Source of the DNA: Halomonas cerina
GTDB taxonomy: Bacteria > Pseudomonadota > Gammaproteobacteria > Pseudomonadales > Halomonadaceae
NCBI RefSeq assembly: GCF_014192215.1
Contig: NZ_JACHXP010000013.1
Location: forward strand, 54,835-118,834
Direction of reading: 5' to 3'
DNA: 64,000 nucleotides
Made by a program: the position numbers and the translations under genes. Below the pieces are notes generated by a model, which was given only the letters and a program-made list of their open reading frames with translations, was not told the DNA's origin and did no database searches. Below, piece after piece: positions 38,364-50,526 of this stretch (position 1 is its first letter; each line of letters opens with the position of its first letter).

Positions 38364-39428
38364 TCAGCCGCTGCGCCGGAGCAGAAAGAGCCCCAGAACG
38401 GCACAGAACAGCGTGGGGGTCAGCACCGCCCAGGCCGGCGAGAAGCCGAATACCGTGGAAGCGGGCGCCAGCAGATCCTGCAGGTACTTGAACACCAGGC
38501 CGGTCACCACGCCGTAGAACACCCGGGTGCCGGCGGCCACCGTGCGCAGCGGGCCGAAGACAAAGGAGGCGGCCACCAACACCAGGGATGCCAGGGTCAG
38601 GGGCAGTAGCACCTTCTGCCAGAAGTACAGCAGCGGCTGTGTCGCCTGCTGTCCCTGGTCGCTCAGGTAGCGCGCATAGGCCCAGAGGTCGCTGGGCGAC
38701 TGGCTCTCCACCTCACGCAGCAGGCGATTGAGCTGCGCCGGCGACAGCGAGGTTTCCCAAGGCAGCGTGGCATAGTGCGAGGCTCGGGTGCGGTCCTCGT
38801 CGAACCGTGTCACCGCCACCTCTTCCAGTTGCCAGGCCCCGCCCTGCCACACCGCGCGACGCGCGTTCAGTGCCTCCTCAAGCTCATGGCCATCGAAACG
38901 GTAGCGTGTCACTCCGAGCACGGTGTCGTCGGCGCGGATCGCCCCGAAGCGGTAGAAGCTGTCGCCTTCGCGCTGCCAGCCTCCCCGCTCGGTCAGCACC
39001 GCCCCCGCGCCCTGCTGCTGCTCCAGGCGCCAGGCGGCCGCGAACTGCTCGGTATGCGGACTGACGAACTCGGCGATCGCCAGCAGGGCCACCACCACCA
39101 GGATGATCGGCTTCATCACCCCCCACAGAATCCGCGTCAGGGAGCGACCGGCGGCGCGGATCACCGTGAGCTCGTTGCTCGAGGCCATGCTTCCCAGGCC
39201 GATCAGGGCTCCGATCAGCACCCCTACCGGCGCGTACTGGTAGAAGCGCCAGGGCAGGCGCAGCAGCAGGTAGATCAGCACGTCGAGGGCGCCGTAGCCG
39301 CCTTCCACATCACCCAGGTCATTGATGTAGGTGATGACCAGGTCAAGCCCCAGCAATACCACCTGCACCACGAGGATCGCCCCCAGGACATTGCGGGCGA
39401 TATAGCGGTCGAGACGGTCGGCTATCAT
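38364..39428 (-). CDS. lptG: LPS export permease LptG
   Basis: LptG pairs with LptF and the ATPase LptB to extract lipopolysaccharide from the inner membrane. The 354-residue protein has about six membrane helices, three at each end, and a periplasmic beta-jellyroll in the middle. Its start reads MIADRLDRYIARNVLGAIL, with the conserved GSMASSNELTVIRAAG. It overlaps lptF by four bases (ATGA). Confidence 0.94.
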   Translation of the reverse strand: MIADRLDRYIARNVLGAILVVQVVLLGLDLVITYINDLGDVEGGYGALDVLIYLLLRLPWRFYQYAPVGVLIGALIGLGSMASSNELTVIRAAGRSLTRILWGVMKPIILVVVALLAIAEFVSPHTEQFAAAWRLEQQQGAGAVLTERGGWQREGDSFYRFGAIRADDTVLGVTRYRFDGHELEEALNARRAVWQGGAWQLEEVAVTRFDEDRTRASHYATLPWETSLSPAQLNRLLREVESQSPSDLWAYARYLSDQGQQATQPLLYFWQKVLLPLTLASLVLVAASFVFGPLRTVAAGTRVFYGVVTGLVFKYLQDLLAPASTVFGFSPAWAVLTPTLFCAVLGLFLLRRSG

Positions 39429-40507
39429 CCGCTGACTCCCTTGCGCTGCGCGCGAAGCGTCATCACCCCCCCCAGGATCAAGAAGGCGGCATGGATCGGC
39501 CACATGCCGACCATGGCCGGCCAGCCGCCGCTGCCGATGGCGTCTAGCGCCGTGAGCTGCAGGCTTAGGTAGGCCACGTAGAGGAAGATCGCCGGCAGCA
39601 GCTTGGCGAAACGCCCCTGCCGCGGGTTGACCCGGGAGAGCGGCAGCGCCACCAGGGTCAGGACGAAGACCATCAGCGGCAGGCCCAGCCGCCACTGCAG
39701 CTGGGCCTGGGCCTCGGGCGAAGGATCGGTGATCAGTGCCGAGGTGGTGGCGAATTCAGGTGACGACAGGTCCGCCATTTCGCTGGCCCGCGAGAGCCGG
39801 ACCGCATAGGTCTCGAAGACCAACCGCTCGGCTTCGCGACGCCCGGGATCGACGCTGTAGCGCTCACCGTCGGCCAGTACCAGGAAACGACTCCCCGTCT
39901 CCTCGTCTACCGCCTGGTAGCCAGCCGCGGCCCGGGTCACCACGCTTTCCGGGGTGTCGTCGCTACGCGACTGCTGCTCGCTGATGAAGACCTCCTGCAT
40001 CCGCGTGCCGTTGTCGGTGAAGTCCCGGGTGTAGGCGGTACGGCCCCCGCCGAATTCCTGGAAACGGCCCGGCGTCAGGGCCGTGAAGTCGAGGCGGCTC
40101 TGCTGCTCCTCGATCATGACCTCATTGTGCAGCGCGCCGGCCGGGGTCAGCCACAGGCTGCACAGCGCCACGATCGCGGCGACGAGGGCGGCGGGCACCA
40201 GAGTGACCTTAAGCAGCCGGTTGGGGCTGGTTCCACAGGCCACCAGCACGGTGATCTCGCTGTTGAGATAGAGCTGTCCCAGGGCCAGCAGGATGCCCAG
40301 GAAGAACGCCAACGGCAGGATCAGCTCGAGGAAGCCCGGCAAATGGAAGAGCATCAGGGTACCCAGGATGCTGATCGGGATCTCGCCCTCCGCCGCCTCG
40401 GTGAAGTAGCGGATGAAGCGACTGCCCATGATCACCAGCAACAGCACCCCGGCCACCGCGGCCATGGTCTGCAGGATCTCGCGGGTCAGGTAACGGAATA
40501 TGATCAA
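39425..40507 (-). CDS. lptF: LPS export permease LptF
   Basis: LptF is the partner of LptG in the LPS exporter. The 360-residue protein starts IIFRYLTREILQTMAAVAGVLLL and has the conserved LGQLYLNSEITVLVACG, a periplasmic jellyroll and three C-terminal helices. The start codon is TTG at 40507, supported by GGGAG upstream and by the family's usual N-terminus; no ATG fits. It lies divergently from pepA, as in many gammaproteobacteria. Confidence 0.93.
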   Translation of the reverse strand: MIIFRYLTREILQTMAAVAGVLLLVIMGSRFIRYFTEAAEGEIPISILGTLMLFHLPGFLELILPLAFFLGILLALGQLYLNSEITVLVACGTSPNRLLKVTLVPAALVAAIVALCSLWLTPAGALHNEVMIEEQQSRLDFTALTPGRFQEFGGGRTAYTRDFTDNGTRMQEVFISEQQSRSDDTPESVVTRAAAGYQAVDEETGSRFLVLADGERYSVDPGRREAERLVFETYAVRLSRASEMADLSSPEFATTSALITDPSPEAQAQLQWRLGLPLMVFVLTLVALPLSRVNPRQGRFAKLLPAIFLYVAYLSLQLTALDAIGSGGWPAMVGMWPIHAAFLILGGVMTLRAQRKGVSG

Positions 40508-40659
40508 CGTTGTCTCCCGGCCCGGTGCCTCACGGCACCCGGCCATCTTCCATGCAATGAGACTTTGCCTTGGGTACACTAAGACGACTCGGCAACGTGC
40601 CGGCATTATCCAGAATCCCCCTTCGCTTGTAACCCCAAAGCTTGTCTTGTGGAGACACC

Positions 40660-42180
40660 ATGGAATTCCCCGTTCAGACGGCCAATCCCATCAAGGTCGA
40701 GACGGCCTGCCTCGTGGTCCCGGTGTTCAAGGATGGCGACCTGCTGCCCGCGGCCGCCAAGCTCGACGACGCCAGCGAGCGTCTGATCGGTCAGCTGATC
40801 GAGCGTGGCGACTTCGATGCCAAGCTGGGCAATGTCCAGATGGTCCCCTTCGCCCCGGGCCTGAACGCCGATCGACTGCTGCTGGTCGGTCTGGGCCACC
40901 GGGAGAAGTGCCAGGAAGGCGCCTTCTGCAAGGCCGTCGATGCCGCCTTCACCGCCCTGTCGGCGCTGCCCGTCGACGATACGGCCGTGGCCTTCACCGA
41001 TGTACCGGTGCCCGACCGTGACTGCGACTGGAAGGCCCGAATGGTGGCCGAGGCGGCTCACCGGGCCGTGTACCGCTTCACCGAGTTCAAGTCCGAACCG
41101 GAGCCCGCGCCGCAGCTCGAGCGCGTGACGCTGCTGGTCAGCGAGGGGAGCCATGCCGAGGCGGCCCGCGAAGGGGCCCGGATCGGCGATGCCGTCGGGC
41201 AGGGCATCAATCTCACCCGGACCCTGGGTAACCTGCCCGGCAACATCTGCACGCCACGCTACCTGGCCGAGCGTGCCGAGCGGCTGGCTGCCGACTCCGA
41301 CGGCGCCCTGAGCACCGAGATCCTCGACGAGGAAGCCCTGGAAGCGCTGGGGGCTCACTCGCTGCTCTCCGTGGGGCGTGGCAGCGCCGAACCCTCGCGG
41401 CTGATCGTCATGCAATACCAGGGGGCCGAAGAGCCCGACGAGGCGCCCCATGTGCTGGTCGGCAAGGGCATCACCTTCGACACCGGCGGCATCTCGCTCA
41501 AGCCCGGCGAGGCCATGGACGAGATGAAGTTCGACATGTGCGGGGCGGCCAGCGTCTTCGGCACCGTCACCGCGGTGCTCGCCATCCGGCCGAAGATCAA
41601 CCTGGTGGCCATCGTCGCCGCTGCCGAGAACATGCCCGACGGCCGTGCCACCAAACCCGGCGACATCATCAAGACCCTCAAGGGACTCTCGGTCGAGGTG
41701 CTCAACACCGATGCCGAGGGGCGCCTGGTGCTGTGCGACGCCCTGACCTATGCCGAGCGCTTCGCGCCGGCCAGCGTGGTCGACATCGCCACCCTCACCG
41801 GGGCGGCGATCATCGCCCTGGGCCACCACGCCACCGGCCTGCTGGCCAACGACGACGACCTGGCCCTGGACCTGCTCGACGCCGGCGAGTCGGCCTGGGA
41901 CCGTGCCTGGCACCTGCCGCTGTGGGACGAGTACCAGGAGCAGCTCGACTCCAACTTCGCCGACCTCGCCAACATCGGCGGACGCCCCGCGGGTACCATC
42001 ACCGCGGCCTGTTTCCTGTCGCGCTTCGCCGAGGCGTTCCCCTGGGCGCACCTGGACATCGCCGGCACCGCCTGGCAGTCCGGCAAGCAGAAGGGCGCCA
42101 CCGGCCGGCCGGTGGGCCTGCTCACCCAGTACCTGGTCGACCGCGAGGCCGACAGCCAGGTCGAGGCCGGCGACGACTGA
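40660..42180 (+). CDS. pepA: Leucyl aminopeptidase PepA
   Basis: PepA is a hexameric metallo-aminopeptidase (M17) that in E. coli also binds DNA in plasmid recombination and gene control. The 506-residue protein has the metal and catalytic block LVGKGITFDTGGISLKPG and the signature NTDAEGRLVLCDALTYAE. The ATG at 40660 has GGAG upstream; an in-frame TTG six codons earlier overlaps that site. The 152-bp gap to lptF contains no clear promoter. A hairpin follows its stop. Confidence 0.96.
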   Translation: MEFPVQTANPIKVETACLVVPVFKDGDLLPAAAKLDDASERLIGQLIERGDFDAKLGNVQMVPFAPGLNADRLLLVGLGHREKCQEGAFCKAVDAAFTALSALPVDDTAVAFTDVPVPDRDCDWKARMVAEAAHRAVYRFTEFKSEPEPAPQLERVTLLVSEGSHAEAAREGARIGDAVGQGINLTRTLGNLPGNICTPRYLAERAERLAADSDGALSTEILDEEALEALGAHSLLSVGRGSAEPSRLIVMQYQGAEEPDEAPHVLVGKGITFDTGGISLKPGEAMDEMKFDMCGAASVFGTVTAVLAIRPKINLVAIVAAAENMPDGRATKPGDIIKTLKGLSVEVLNTDAEGRLVLCDALTYAERFAPASVVDIATLTGAAIIALGHHATGLLANDDDLALDLLDAGESAWDRAWHLPLWDEYQEQLDSNFADLANIGGRPAGTITAACFLSRFAEAFPWAHLDIAGTAWQSGKQKGATGRPVGLLTQYLVDREADSQVEAGDD

Positions 42181-42245
42181 GGCACGGCCCATGGGGTTGC
42201 CTTTTATCGGCGACGGCTTTTTCATGTGAGAAGCCGACTTAAACG

Positions 42246-42269
42246 CACCGGGCCAGTGTTGGCCCGGTG
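42246..42269 (+). terminator. Hairpin after pepA
   Basis: CACCGGGCCA and TGGCCCGGTG form a 10-bp stem with a GTGT loop, followed by TTCC. It lies about 65 bases after the pepA stop and 58 before ilvE. Confidence 0.6.
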
Positions 42270-42326
42270 TTCCAGTATCGTCCCGGGGCGCCCGCCGCGC
42301 CCCGGCAGTAGCGGAGACTTTCTGTC

Positions 42327-43427
42327 GTGTCCCTTGAACGCTTTTCCGTGCGTCCGTCCACTCGCCCCACCGCGGCCCCGATCCGTGAGGACATCCTCAA
42401 GAATCCCGGCTTCGGTCGCTACTTCACCGATCACATGGCCCATGTCCGCTGGACCCTCGATGCCCACTGGCATGGCCATGAGGTACGCCCCTATGGTCCC
42501 CTGACCCTGGACCCGGCCGCCGCCGTACTGCACTACGGCCAGGAGATCTTCGAGGGCGTCAAGGCCTATCGCCATGCCGACGGCTCGGTGTGGACCTTCC
42601 GCCCCGAGAAGAACGCCGAACGCTTCCGCCGCAGCGCGCGGCGTCTGGCGTTGCCGGAGCTGTCCGACGAGGACTTCGTCGACTCCCTCAAGGCCCTGCT
42701 GGCCCAGGACCACGCCTGGGTGCCCACCCCAGCCAGCGAGGCCGACGAATCGAGTCTCTACCTGCGCCCCTTCATGATCGCCAGCGAGACCTTCCTCGGT
42801 GTACGTCCGGCCCACGAGGTCGACTACTACGTCATCGCCTCGCCGGCCGCCGCCTACTTCCAGGGCGGCGTGAAGCCGGTGTCGATCTGGCTGTCCGCAC
42901 ACTATAAGCGTGCCGCGCCGGGCGGCACCGGCTATGCCAAGTGTGGCGGCAACTACGCCGCCTCGCTGGCCGCCCAGAAGGAGGCGGCAGCCCACGACTG
43001 CAGCCAAGTCGCCTTCCTGGATGCCGCCGAGAACAAGTGGGTCGAGGAACTCGGCGGCATGAACCTGTTCTTCGTGTTCCGCGACGGCCGGCTCGTCACT
43101 CCGCGCCTCACCGACACCATCCTCGAGGGCGTGACCCGCGACTCGGTGCTGACCCTGGCCCGCGACGAGGGGCTGACGCCCGAGGAGCGCCCGATCAGCA
43201 TCGACGAGTGGCGCGAGGGGGCCGCCTCCGGCGAGATCACCGAGGTCTTCGCCTGCGGTACCGCCGCGGTGATCACGCCGGTGGGCGAGCTGGTCACCGA
43301 GCATGATCGCATTCGCCTCGCCGCCCAGGGCGACAACGAGATGGCCAGGCGCCTTCGCACCCGCCTGCTCGACCTGCAGTATGGCCGTGCCGAGGACACC
43401 CGCGGCTGGCTGACCCGGCTCGTCTGA
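42327..43427 (+). CDS. ilvE: Branched-chain amino acid aminotransferase
   Basis: This class IV PLP aminotransferase exchanges amino groups between glutamate and the keto acids of leucine, isoleucine and valine. The 366-residue length and the blocks LHYGQEIFEGVKAYR, YAKCGGNYAASLAAQ (with the PLP lysine) and EELGGMNLFFVF match the longer BCAT type, as in Bacillus and mitochondria. The start is GTG, with GGAGA 11 bases before it. It lies between pepA and holC, which are adjacent in many gammaproteobacteria, and is followed by copy B of the dispersed repeat. Confidence 0.92.
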   Translation: MSLERFSVRPSTRPTAAPIREDILKNPGFGRYFTDHMAHVRWTLDAHWHGHEVRPYGPLTLDPAAAVLHYGQEIFEGVKAYRHADGSVWTFRPEKNAERFRRSARRLALPELSDEDFVDSLKALLAQDHAWVPTPASEADESSLYLRPFMIASETFLGVRPAHEVDYYVIASPAAAYFQGGVKPVSIWLSAHYKRAAPGGTGYAKCGGNYAASLAAQKEAAAHDCSQVAFLDAAENKWVEELGGMNLFFVFRDGRLVTPRLTDTILEGVTRDSVLTLARDEGLTPEERPISIDEWREGAASGEITEVFACGTAAVITPVGELVTEHDRIRLAAQGDNEMARRLRTRLLDLQYGRAEDTRGWLTRLV

Positions 43428-43455
43428 GAATTTCCTACCAGGCCCCGGCTATGGT

Positions 43456-43556
43456 GGGCGCCGGGGGCAAGGCGAAGCGAGGGTCCTTTGCCAGGGATGG
43501 CAAAGGTAGCGCCCAAGGAAGGGTTCACAGCGCCCTCGCGGAGGCTTGCCGCCGGA
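43456..43556 (-). repeat. Dispersed repeat, copy B (structured)
   Basis: On the minus strand this is about 80% identical to 4131-4230. The central hairpin here is CCTTTGCC/GGCAAAGG (43485-43492 and 43499-43506) around the same six-base loop ATCCCT. It fills most of the 166-bp gap between ilvE and holC. Confidence 0.7.
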
Positions 43557-43593
43557 AACGCCCGCACCGCCGACCGGGTCGCCTAGAGGCTTC

Positions 43594-44040
43594 ATGACCC
43601 GTATCGACTTCTATATCCTCCCCGACACCACCCTCGAGGCGCGTCTCGACTTCGCCTGCCGGCTGGCCGAGACCATCGCCCGCAAGGGCTATCGGCTGCA
43701 CCTGCACACCGAGAGCGAGGCCATGGCCCGGGAGCTCGACGACCGGCTCTGGACCTTCCGCCCCGATGCCTACCTGCCCCACGCCCTGCTGGAAAGCGAA
43801 CAGGCCGAGACGGTGCCGGTAACGCTGGGCTGGGAGGCCCCGCCTGCCCCCGACCGGGCCGTGCAGGCCCTGCTCAACCTCTCACCGGGGATCCCCGAGT
43901 GGTTCTCGCGCTTCGAGCGGGTCGCCGAGATCATCAATCAGCACCAGGACGTGCTCGTCGCCAAGCGCGAGTGCTGGCAGACCTACAAGAAGCGCGGCTA
44001 CCCGGTCAAGGCCCACCAGTTGCGCGGCCAGTCGAGCTGA
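43594..44040 (+). CDS. holC: DNA polymerase III chi subunit HolC
   Basis: HolC links the clamp loader to single-strand-binding protein. The 148-residue product begins TRIDFYILPDTTLEARLDFACRL and contains DRLWTFRPDAYLPHALL and the end RGYPVKAHQLRGQ, all typical of chi. The ATG at 43594 is the only start that fits the conserved N-terminus. It lies directly before valS, as in E. coli. Confidence 0.92.
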   Translation: MTRIDFYILPDTTLEARLDFACRLAETIARKGYRLHLHTESEAMARELDDRLWTFRPDAYLPHALLESEQAETVPVTLGWEAPPAPDRAVQALLNLSPGIPEWFSRFERVAEIINQHQDVLVAKRECWQTYKKRGYPVKAHQLRGQSS

Positions 44041-44066
44041 CGCGAGACCCGACGTCGCGCTATAAT
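44037..44066 (+). promoter_or_regulatory. Promoter of valS
   Basis: CTGACG (44037-44042) and a perfect TATAAT (44061-44066) are 18 bp apart. The -35 overlaps the holC stop. The leader would be about 100 bases long. Confidence 0.65.
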
Positions 44067-44172
44067 CGCGCCCATTTCTCGAGCCATTCGCATGCATTCC
44101 GGCCGTTCGACCGGCGGCGTCCCACGCTGTCCTGCCCGGTCGAGTGCGCCCCTTTCCGGACCTGGAACGCCC

Positions 44173-47070
<2,898 letters not shown>

Positions 47071-47151
47071 TCTACACGGCCCCGAACCCGGCCGAAAAGC
47101 GCTAATGGCCCCGATGACGACCGAACGACGTTAAGGCGTTGAGCGGAAACG

Positions 47152-47179
47152 ACGGCGCCGCCCTTCGGGGCGGCGCCGT
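47152..47179. terminator. Strong UUCG-loop hairpin after valS
   Basis: ACGGCGCCGCCC and its complement make a 12-bp perfect stem closed by a TTCG tetraloop, followed by GTTGTG. It lies between valS and the convergent META lipoprotein gene and may serve both. Confidence 0.75.
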
Positions 47180-47195
47180 GTTGTGCACTTCAGGG

Positions 47196-47639
47196 CTAGC
47201 CGTCGACGCGACGAAAGCCGCCCAGCACCCGCTGATCCGGGCCGAAGAACACCAGTCGGTCGTGATCGATCAGGTAGGCGTAGGCCTGCTCCAGCAGGCC
47301 GCGCACTCGCGTCGCCTCCTCGCCGCGGGCGCAGGCCATCCGGGTGGTGGCCAGATCCTCGAAGGCGATACGCTGTTTCGGGCTCAGTTCGACGCGGCCG
47401 GTGAGCCGGTTGCAACCGTCATGACCGCTGACCCGGCCATCTGGGGTGATCTGGAAGAACGGCGTGGTCGGCATGTCGAGGCGGTCGCTGGTGCCCACCA
47501 GCAGCAGGTTCCAGCGCGGCCCCACCACCGGGGCGGACAGCGTCTCGTCGGGCTGGCTTACCGGGGCGTGTCCCCCGGCGCAGCCGACCAGCAACAGGGC
47601 GAGCAGGGTCATCGACAGGGCATGACGGAACGACGGCAT
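47196..47639 (-). CDS. META-domain (HslJ-like) lipoprotein
   Basis: The 147-residue product has a signal peptide with lipobox (LLVGC near residue 21) and then a META domain: GPRWNLLLVGT, FFQITPDGRVSGHDGCNRLTGR, and FEDLATTRMAC. E. coli HslJ of this family is linked to novobiocin resistance; function is otherwise unknown. AAGGAAG lies upstream of 47639; upstream in-frame codons are less likely. Confidence 0.85.
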   Translation of the reverse strand: MPSFRHALSMTLLALLLVGCAGGHAPVSQPDETLSAPVVGPRWNLLLVGTSDRLDMPTTPFFQITPDGRVSGHDGCNRLTGRVELSPKQRIAFEDLATTRMACARGEEATRVRGLLEQAYAYLIDHDRLVFFGPDQRVLGGFRRVDG

Positions 47640-47755
47640 GACGGAGGGCTTCCTTGAGCATGGGCATGTAAGGGTGGCGTTGGCTCGCTCAAGCTTGCCC
47701 CAAGCCGGCCGGTTGAACAATGCTGATACCCATTCCCTAGACAAGGATGCTCCCC

Positions 47756-48160
47756 ATGCTCAACGCCCTGCACAACGATGCCCTCGGCAAGCTGATCGTG
47801 CGCCTCGCCGTGGGCGGCCTGATCCTCTTCCATGGGGTAGCCAAGCTGCTCAACCCCGGCAACATCGACTGGATCGGAGGCCTGCTGGAAGGCTACGGCC
47901 TGCCCGCCGAACTCGCCTACGGGGTACTGATCGGCGAAGTCCTCGCCCCGATGATGGCCATCGTCGGCTGGCAGACCCGCATCGCCGGCCTGTTGATGGC
48001 CGGCAACATGCTGGTCGCCTTCCTGCTGGTGCATACCGGGGAGGTGTTCATGCTCACCGACAACGGGGGCTGGCAGCTGGAGCTGCAGGGCATGTTCTTC
48101 TTCACGGCCCTGGCGCTGGTCTTTTTCGGCAGCGGCCGCCTGGCGGTCCGGCCCGACTGA
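47756..48160 (+). CDS. DoxX family membrane protein
   Basis: The 134-residue product has four membrane helices and the DoxX features RLAVGGLILFHGVAKLLNP and a conserved glycine/glutamate in VLIGEVLAPM. Members are linked to oxidative stress or quinone use, but the role here is unknown. The ATG at 47756 has AAGGA at the right distance; an in-frame ATG at 47747 overlaps that ribosome site. Confidence 0.85.
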   Translation: MLNALHNDALGKLIVRLAVGGLILFHGVAKLLNPGNIDWIGGLLEGYGLPAELAYGVLIGEVLAPMMAIVGWQTRIAGLLMAGNMLVAFLLVHTGEVFMLTDNGGWQLELQGMFFFTALALVFFGSGRLAVRPD

Positions 48161-48265
48161 CACCGGCTCATCCACCTGGGCCGGCGGCTTGTCGACACGG
48201 CTTGGTCAGCGCAGACTCCCGGGCGACAGGAAGTCACCGTTCACCGTCTCCACCAGGGAAGCCTA

Positions 48266-48724
48266 ATGGATCTCGCTAGCCCCGCCCTGCTCTGGCTGCT
48301 CGCCGGCCTTGGCGCGCTTATCGTCGAACTGCTCACCGGCTCCTACGTGCTGCTGGCCATGGCCCTGGCCGCCGCCATCACCGCCGGCGCCGCCTGGCTG
48401 GGCCTCGGCCTGGTCGGCCAGTTGGGGGTGCTGGCCCTGTCCTGCGGCGTGCTGGTGCCGCTGGCCATCCGCCAGCTGCGCCGGCGCCAGCGTTCTCGGC
48501 CCTTCGGCGTCGCCGGCACAGGCGGCGGCCTGGGACAGCGCTTCGTGCTGGTCCAGCGCGACTTCGATGGCGCCCCCTGCATCAAGCTGGATGGCGACTT
48601 GTTCCGCGCCCGCCGGGAAGGCGACGAGGCCGCCGAGGTGGCGCTGCGCCCGGGGGACGAGGTCACGCTGCTGCGCTTCGAAGGCACCCAGGCCATCGTC
48701 CGCCCCACCGGAAAAGGCGCCTGA
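48266..48724 (+). CDS. NfeD family membrane protein
   Basis: The 152-residue product has three hydrophobic helices in the first 65 residues and a C-terminal OB-fold typical of NfeD (FVLVQRDFDGAPCIKLDGDLFRARRE and RPGDEVTLLRFEGTQAIV). NfeD proteins work with SPFH/stomatin partners in membrane microdomains. The SPFH gene follows 144 bases downstream, which supports the call. It corresponds to E. coli YbbK's partner YbbJ. Confidence 0.88.
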   Translation: MDLASPALLWLLAGLGALIVELLTGSYVLLAMALAAAITAGAAWLGLGLVGQLGVLALSCGVLVPLAIRQLRRRQRSRPFGVAGTGGGLGQRFVLVQRDFDGAPCIKLDGDLFRARREGDEAAEVALRPGDEVTLLRFEGTQAIVRPTGKGA

Positions 48725-48868
48725 GCGCGCCGAGAACGGTGTTCCCCGGCACGTATCGGAGAGCCCCGGGGGTAGCCGGCGCAGGCCCGGCGACTTATGC
48801 TGCTCCTGGGTCGGCAGGAGGCCACCCCGTCGCCCGAGGCGGCGTTCTCATTGCCAAGGAGTTTCCCC

Positions 48869-49900
48869 ATGCTGCCTTACCTGAGCCCCGGCCTGCTGAT
48901 CGCCCTGGTCGTCGTCATCCTCGCCGTGATCGTGGTGATCAAGGGTCTGGTGATCATCCAGGAGTCGGAGGTCATGGTGATCGAGCGCCTCGGCGCCTAT
49001 CACCGCACCCTGCAGAAAGGTGTCAATTTCATCATTCCGTTCCTGGATCAACCCCGGCCGATCAAGCTGGTGCGCTACCTGCGCCACGACCAGGAGTTCA
49101 CGCCGGTGATGAGCCAGGAGACCCGCATCGACCTGCGCGAATCGGTCATGGACTTTCCTTCCCAGCCGGTGGTGACCACCGATAACGTCACCGTGCGCAT
49201 CGACGGCGCCATCTATTTCCAGATCATCGATCCCGCCAATGCGGTCTACAAGATCGAGAACATGAGTCAGGCGGTGGAGGTACTGGCCAAGACCACCCTG
49301 CGCTCGGTGGTGGGCCAGATGGAGCTCGACAGGATCTTCGAATCCCGCGCCGAGGTGAACGCCAAGATCAAGGAGCAGATGGAGGAGCCGGCCTCCAAGT
49401 GGGGCGTGGCGATCAATCGCATCGAGGTCCAGGACATCGAGATGCCCGAGGAGGTGAAGGAGGCGATGCACCTGCAGATGTCGGCGGAACGCCGCCGGCG
49501 AGCCACCGTCACCGAGGCCGAGGGCGACAAGGCCGCCGCCATCGCCAAGGCGCAGGGACAGAGGGAGTCCGCGATCCTCAACGCCCAGGGCGACAAGGAA
49601 GCCGCCATCCTGCGCGCTCAGGGCGAGAGCCGCTCCATCGAGCTGGTGCTGCATGCCATGGGCGAGGGCGAGAAGAGCACCCGCGCGGTCATCGGCTACC
49701 TGCTCGGCCAGTCCTATATCGCCATGCTGCCGGAGATGGCCAAGGACGGCGAGCGGGTCTTCGTGCCCTATGAGAGCTCCGCCCTGCTCGGCGCCATGGG
49801 CGCCTTCCGCGACCTGACCGCGGACGATGCGACCATGGCCGATATCACGCGACGGGCCGCCGCTGCCGGCGGCCTCACCGGCTCGGCCAGCGCCGCATGA
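48869..49900 (+). CDS. qmcA: SPFH/stomatin family protein QmcA
   Basis: QmcA-type stomatins form membrane cages that regulate proteases and microdomains. The 343-residue protein has one N-terminal membrane helix (LLIALVVVILAVIVVIKGL) and the SPFH domain, starting at IIQESEVMVIERLGAYHRTL. A long Ala/Glu/Lys coiled coil follows (about residues 205-270, EAEGDKAAAIAKAQGQRES), then a Gly/Ala-rich end. AAGGAG precedes the ATG at 48869. It converges on gloA. Confidence 0.92.
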   Translation: MLPYLSPGLLIALVVVILAVIVVIKGLVIIQESEVMVIERLGAYHRTLQKGVNFIIPFLDQPRPIKLVRYLRHDQEFTPVMSQETRIDLRESVMDFPSQPVVTTDNVTVRIDGAIYFQIIDPANAVYKIENMSQAVEVLAKTTLRSVVGQMELDRIFESRAEVNAKIKEQMEEPASKWGVAINRIEVQDIEMPEEVKEAMHLQMSAERRRRATVTEAEGDKAAAIAKAQGQRESAILNAQGDKEAAILRAQGESRSIELVLHAMGEGEKSTRAVIGYLLGQSYIAMLPEMAKDGERVFVPYESSALLGAMGAFRDLTADDATMADITRRAAAAGGLTGSASAA

Positions 49901-49977
49901 CGGCCCCACCCCTGCGGCGGTGCAGGTTCTCGGCGAGTGTTGCCAAGCGTGACACGCGCCCCGGCGCACTCAGGGGC

Positions 49978-50418
49978 TCACCAGCTGCCGGTATTCTCCA
50001 TGGAGGCCCAGGGCTCCTGGGGCTCAAGAGCATCGCCCTTCTGCAAGAGTTCGATGGAGATGCCGTCGGGGCTCTTGACGAAGGCCATGTGACCGTCCCG
50101 GGGCGGGCGGTTGATGGTCACGCCGTTGTCCTGAAGGTACTCGCAGAGCGCATAGATATCCTCGACCCGGTAGGCCAGGTGGCCGAAGTTGCGCCCGCCG
50201 GTGTATGTCTCCGGGTCCCAGTTCCAGGTCAGCTCCAGCTCCGGGGCCTTGAGCTCCGCGGAACGCGACTCGTCTTCCGGCGCCGCGAGGAACACCAGGG
50301 TGAAGCGCCCCTTCTCGCTGTCCTTGCGACGTACCTCCTTGAGGCCCAGCAAGTCGCAGTAGAAGTGCAGCGCGGCATCGAGGTCGCTGACACGTAGCAT
50401 GGTGTGCAGGTATTGCAT
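49978..50418 (-). CDS. gloA: Lactoylglutathione lyase (glyoxalase I)
   Basis: Glyoxalase I converts the methylglyoxal-glutathione adduct to S-lactoylglutathione. The 146-residue VOC-fold protein has the metal ligands in their family contexts: His5 (YLHTMLRV), Glu62 (LELTWNWD), His80 (NFGHLAYRV) and Glu123 (SIELLQK). This is the nickel-type short form. GAGGAG precedes the ATG at 50418. It is divergent from tag. Confidence 0.93.
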   Translation of the reverse strand: MQYLHTMLRVSDLDAALHFYCDLLGLKEVRRKDSEKGRFTLVFLAAPEDESRSAELKAPELELTWNWDPETYTGGRNFGHLAYRVEDIYALCEYLQDNGVTINRPPRDGHMAFVKSPDGISIELLQKGDALEPQEPWASMENTGSW

Positions 50419-50526
50419 GATATTCTCCTCAGTCACGGGGAAAGGCACCCGGGCATCGTGACAAGTCACCGACGACCTGCCAACTCTCCCGTACGTCCAT
50501 CATGTCTGCCATATCCGCGAGGTGTC

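Noticed and set aside
47747..47755. DoxX start at the first ATG (47747)
   Set aside because: This ATG overlaps AAGGA, the best ribosome site for the ATG at 47756.
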